This document shows positions 61,202 to 64,000 of a stretch of 64,000 nt of DNA, piece by piece; the stretch's first letter is position 1, and each line of letters opens with the position of its first letter. The translations under genes and the position numbers were made by a program. The notes under the pieces were generated by a model, which saw only the letters and a list, made by a program, of their open reading frames with translations, had not been told where the DNA came from and did not search any database. The stretch covers positions 3,410,001 to 3,474,000 of the forward strand of contig OZ251505.1 of assembly GCA_965242795.1 (NCBI GenBank). Reading direction: 5' to 3'. The stretch is from Bin18 sp965242795 (GTDB taxonomy: Bacteria; Desulfobacterota; Binatia; Bin18).

Positions 61202-62239
61202 CTACCGCTCGACCGCCAAGCCGTGTTCGTTCCAGTCCAACATGCCGCCCTTCAGGTTGGACACCCGCCCGAATCCGAGGCCGGTCAGGATGGCCGCCGC
61301 GGTCGTACTCCGCACGCCGGCGCGACACACGACGACGACATCCGCGGCTTGGTCCGGCCCGATTTCCCCGGCCCGCGCCGGCAGCTCCTTGAGCGGGATG
61401 AGCACGCTCCCCGCGATGTGGCCGAGGTCGTCGCCGTATTCGTCGGGCTCCCGCACGTCGAGCACGAACGGCGGGGTAGAGCCGTCGAGCAACGTGCACA
61501 CCTCGGTCGATGAAAGCTGGCGGACCGCGGAGAGTTCCGCCAAGGTGGGAAACTGGAGGGAGCGGTCGTCGATCGCGGATTGGTTGGGTTGCAGGACCTC
61601 CTGAATCTTGTCCGGCAGCGACAGGTCGAGGCGGCGCATCGATTCGATGTAGGCGTGGCGGCTGCGCCCGGCCAGGCGCGGGTTGGACCGCTTCTCCTCG
61701 CCGATCGTGGATCGGGTGTGGCCCCGGTAGTCGTGGCCGGGAAACACCACGGTGGAATCGGGCAGGGTGAACAGTTTCTGCCGGATGCTGTCGTACAGCG
61801 CGCCGGGGTCGCCGCCGGGAAAGTCGGTTCGCCCGGTGCCGTGGATGAACAGCGTGTCTCCGGTGAACACGCGGCCGCGGACGTGCAGGCAGATGCCGTC
61901 GGGCGTATGGCCGGGCGTCGCCAGCACGCGGAGCGCGAGCCCGCCGACCCGGACGTCGTGCCCGTCGTCCACGTGCACGTCGACGTGCGGCGCGGGCGCC
62001 CAGCGGTGCATGACGACCGGCGCGCCGGTGCGGGCGTGCAACTCCCAACTGCCGGTCAGGTGGTCGGCGTGGGTGTGCGTGTCGATGACGGCGTCGAGCG
62101 TGTAGCCGGAGGAGGCGAGCACCGCGAGGTAGCGGTCGGTTTGCTCCAGGACCGGATCGATGAGCGCGGCTTTCCGCGTCTCCGCGCACCCGACCAGATA
62201 GGTTTTGGTCGGACCGCCGTTGAGTTCACGACACAGCAT
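61202..62239 (-). CDS. persulfide dioxygenase-rhodanese fusion (MBL fold + rhodanese)
   Basis: A 345-residue two-domain protein. Residues 1-210 are an ETHE1-type metallo-beta-lactamase fold with iron ligands in DTHTHADHLTG (55-60), His111, Asp128 and His169. Residues about 245-345 are a rhodanese domain with active Cys305 in VVVVCRAGVRSTTAAA. The first domain oxidises glutathione persulfide to sulfite; the second transfers sulfane sulfur, for example making thiosulfate. Location is cytoplasmic. With gshA and a TauE/SafE exporter it forms a sulfide-detoxifying set. Confidence 0.9.
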   Translation of the reverse strand: MLCRELNGGPTKTYLVGCAETRKAALIDPVLEQTDRYLAVLASSGYTLDAVIDTHTHADHLTGSWELHARTGAPVVMHRWAPAPHVDVHVDDGHDVRVGGLALRVLATPGHTPDGICLHVRGRVFTGDTLFIHGTGRTDFPGGDPGALYDSIRQKLFTLPDSTVVFPGHDYRGHTRSTIGEEKRSNPRLAGRSRHAYIESMRRLDLSLPDKIQEVLQPNQSAIDDRSLQFPTLAELSAVRQLSSTEVCTLLDGSTPPFVLDVREPDEYGDDLGHIAGSVLIPLKELPARAGEIGPDQAADVVVVCRAGVRSTTAAAILTGLGFGRVSNLKGGMLDWNEHGLAVER

Positions 62240-62339
62240 GACGTGCGGCTTTCTGCGGGCGCAGCGTACCCCGCGGCCTTCCGTCCGACAAGCCGCGGCG
62301 GGAGTGCATTAGTTTGAAATCGTCTCCGCATGGAGTTTC

Positions 62340-62405
62340 GATCCCTCTCCCCCGATAGGAGGGGGTTAGAGCCGGCCCCTGACACGACCCAGGGGAGAGG
62401 GGGAA
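62340..62405. repeat. A-family palindromic repeat
   Basis: CCCTCTCCCCCGATAGGAGG, a spacer resembling GAGCCGGCCCCTGACACG, then CAGGGGAGAGGGGG. It lies in the gap upstream of the persulfide dioxygenase gene and next to the left copy of the 62441/63762 inverted repeat pair. Confidence 0.55.
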
Positions 62406-62440
62406 GGTCAAAGCCCTACGCTGACTGGGGATTTCGTCGT

Positions 62441-62527
62441 GAGGAGGGTTTCCGCTGGATTCCGGCTTGCGCCGGAATGAGGAGGGGAGACGTGCCGCCC
62501 AAGGAAATCTCGAATCAATGCGCTACC
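62441..62527 (+). repeat. left copy of an inverted repeat pair flanking the aminotransferase gene
   Basis: GAGGAGGGTTTCCGCTGGAT, then TCCGGCTTGCGCCGGAATGA, and CGTGCCGCCCAAGGAAATCT, ending in GCGCTACC. The reverse complement of 63762-63838 has the same order of sequence with few differences and a roughly 10-bp gap. It is a REP core plus about 40 bp of unique flank. Confidence 0.7.
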
Positions 62528-62546
62528 GCCGCGGAACCGCTCCGGG

Positions 62547-63713
62547 TCACGCGGCCGCGGCGCCCAACGCTTCGGCCAGCGCCGCGATGTCCGCCGCGGT
62601 GTTATAGACGTGGGGCGAGACGCGGATGGAGTCGCCGCGCTGTGAGACGTACACCTCGCGCCGGCGGAGTTGGGCGAGAAGGGCCGGAATGCACTCCGGG
62701 TCGGCGATGCGCACCCCGAACAGGTGGCCCGTCCGTTCCTCTGCCGGCGCCAAGCGGTACGGCGTGTCGGCCAGGGCGCGGGCGAGTTCGTCGGCCAGCC
62801 GGGCGCAGTACCGTTGGACGTGCGGGACACCCCAGGCGTGGAGCCGGTCCAGCCCGGCTTGCAGCATCGGCATCAGAATCAGGTTCGCGTGTTCGCCCAC
62901 GTCGAACCGCCGGGCACCGCCGCGGTAGGCGGCTTGGTAGTGGGTCAGGGCGCTGAAATCCCGACTGTTCTTGCGGTTGATCCAGTTGTGCTCGAACGGC
63001 CGGCCGTCGAGGAACCGGTCTCCGACCGCGGCAAAGCCGGACTGGTAGGGGCCGAGCAGCCATTTGTAGCCGGCGCACACCAGCAGGTCGGGCTGCAGGC
63101 GGTCGAAGTCGAAGGGGAGGGCGCCGACGGACTGGGTCCCGTCCACGATGAAGGCGGCGCCCACGTCAAGCGCCCGGTCGCCGATTGCGTCGAGTGCGAA
63201 CGGCGTGCCGTCCGTCCAGTGCACGCTGCTCAGCACGACGGCCGCGGTGTGGGCGTCGATGGCGTCGAGGATGCGGGCGTTCCAGACGTCAACGGTCGAG
63301 CGCTGCGCGGCGGCGGTCGGATGGGGCCGCTCGATCAGGCGGAGCGTCGCCCCGGTGTGTTTGTATTGCTCCAACCACGGATAGACGAGGCTGGGAAATT
63401 CCTCCGCAGGGACCACGACGTTGCAGGAGGCGTCGAGGGGCAGATTGTGGGCCGCAATCGCCACGCCGTAGCTCACCGCGGGGATCAGGGCGATCCGTTC
63501 GGGGGACGTCTGGATGAGCCGGGCGAAGGCGTGGCGCAGGTTTTCCGCGGGCTCGAAGAAGTCTTCCACGGTGATGTCCGCGGGAACGGCCTTGCGTTGC
63601 AGTCCCGCGATGCCGGCGGCCTCCGCGGTCTTCAGCAACGGCGACATGTAGGCGCAGTTGAGGTAGTGCTGGCCGTCGGGCAGGGAGAACAGGGCGCGTT
63701 GGCAGTCGAGCAT
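62547..63713 (-). CDS. class V aminotransferase-fold PLP enzyme
   Basis: A 388-residue fold-type I PLP enzyme of the class V group (isopenicillin-N-epimerase / cysteine desulfurase-like). The PLP Lys is in LVCAGYKWLLGPYQSGFAAV, the preceding Asp in AAFIVDGTQSVGALPFDF, and the substrate-side His/Trp in VVLSSVHWTDGTPF. The C-terminal DSIRVSPHVYNTAADI is typical. The reaction is not defined: desulfurase, epimerase or kynureninase-like chemistry are all possible. The start at 63713 (MLDCQRALFSLPDGQHYLNC) is preferred, since the longer frame runs into a dispersed repeat. The gene is framed by inverted repeats. Confidence 0.85.
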   Translation of the reverse strand: MLDCQRALFSLPDGQHYLNCAYMSPLLKTAEAAGIAGLQRKAVPADITVEDFFEPAENLRHAFARLIQTSPERIALIPAVSYGVAIAAHNLPLDASCNVVVPAEEFPSLVYPWLEQYKHTGATLRLIERPHPTAAAQRSTVDVWNARILDAIDAHTAAVVLSSVHWTDGTPFALDAIGDRALDVGAAFIVDGTQSVGALPFDFDRLQPDLLVCAGYKWLLGPYQSGFAAVGDRFLDGRPFEHNWINRKNSRDFSALTHYQAAYRGGARRFDVGEHANLILMPMLQAGLDRLHAWGVPHVQRYCARLADELARALADTPYRLAPAEERTGHLFGVRIADPECIPALLAQLRRREVYVSQRGDSIRVSPHVYNTAADIAALAEALGAAAA

Positions 63714-63761
63714 TTTCGTGATCCTAGCGGCCTGCTTCCCCCGCGGGTCGTCCAAGGGTCT

Positions 63762-63838
63762 GGTAGTGCAGCGGTTCGAGATTTCCTCGGGCGGCACGTC
63801 ATTCCGGCGCAAGCCGGAATCCGGCGGACACCCTCCTC
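63762..63838 (-). repeat. right copy of the inverted repeat pair flanking the aminotransferase gene
   Basis: Inverted partner of 62441-62527: read on the minus strand it gives GAGGAGGGTGTCCGCCGGAT, TCCGGCTTGCGCCGGAATGA and CGTGCCGCCCGAGGAAATCT, ending GCACTACC. Confidence 0.7.
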
Positions 63839-63951
63839 ACCGCACACGGAGACGATTCCAAACCGATGAACTCCGAAGGGTTCCCACGTTTGCGTCCGGT
63901 TGGCGGCGTTGACACCCCGCAACGCCGAGCTTCTCTCAGGGGACCGCTCAG

Positions 63952-64000
63952 TCAGCGGGACAGATGAATCAGCCCGTCCTCGATCTTCGTGCGATAGACG
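63952..64000 (-). CDS. 3' end of a gene cut by the window edge
   Basis: Leftward from the window edge the last codons read VYRTKIEDGLIHLSR followed by TGA at 63952-63954. The ending (Y.TKIEDG.I) resembles the C-terminus of Rieske-type 2Fe-2S proteins, but 15 residues are too few to be sure. Confidence 0.3.
   Translation of the reverse strand, partial: VYRTKIEDGLIHLSR

Overview
The window is GC-rich (roughly two thirds G+C by eye) and comes from a Gram-negative bacterium, most likely an uncultured proteobacterium. The evidence is TonB-dependent receptors, DUF1302 and TolC-type outer-membrane barrels, a type I secretion system, MurJ, a Tat-exported molybdenum oxidoreductase and a proteobacterial-type glutamate-cysteine ligase. 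I saw no rRNA, tRNA, CRISPR array or prophage. Non-coding gaps are crowded with dispersed palindromic repeats of about five families, some lying inside operons. Many long antisense reading frames are by-products of GC-rich codon use and are left out.

Layout. 1-4 kb: two tandem paralogous TonB-dependent receptors; the first is cut by the window edge and frameshifted at its last strand. 4.4-7.2 kb: an AAA/DUF4143 ATPase, a lone ferredoxin-thioredoxin reductase catalytic subunit and a 2-hydroxyacid dehydrogenase. 7.8-11 kb: a DUF1329/DUF1302 envelope pair. 11.3-13.1 kb: a decay zone holding a wrecked secreted serine protease and an IS1595-type transposase remnant. 13.2-19.8 kb: a polysaccharide deacetylase, a cobalt-type nitrile hydratase operon (beta, alpha, activator), a GlcG-like protein, an HSL-type esterase and MurJ. 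19.9-27.8 kb: a leftward gene train with an ANL acyl-CoA synthetase, a PaoABC-like periplasmic aldehyde oxidoreductase in A-C-B order, a small Cys-rich protein, and a type II restriction-modification pair attached to its tail. 28.3-36.3 kb: a truncated RTX gene, an intact RTX-repeat protein and its complete type I exporter (ABC, adaptor, TolC-like).

36.5-41.9 kb holds a signalling module: a STAS protein facing a four-gene operon of REC-PP2C phosphatase, RsbW-like kinase, orphan type-I solute-binding protein and HAMP histidine kinase. The sensor looks arranged like TorT/TorS and would feed a partner switch. 42.1-46 kb: an ATP-grasp/alpha-E pair, a CrcB fluoride channel and a PuuD-like membrane protein. 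46.3-51.5 kb: acoA-acoB-acoX with a hydroxyacid dehydrogenase and a cupredoxin-like lipoprotein but no E2. 51.9-58.5 kb is a defence/toxin island: a dead BrnT/BrnA pair, a membrane pentapeptide-repeat protein coupled to a type III Mod gene with a foreign-looking recognition segment, Res, and a HigB/HigA-like pair. 58.8-62.2 kb: glutamate-cysteine ligase, a TauE/SafE exporter and a persulfide dioxygenase-rhodanese fusion, together fitting glutathione-dependent sulfide detoxification. 62.4-63.8 kb: a class V aminotransferase framed by inverted repeats.
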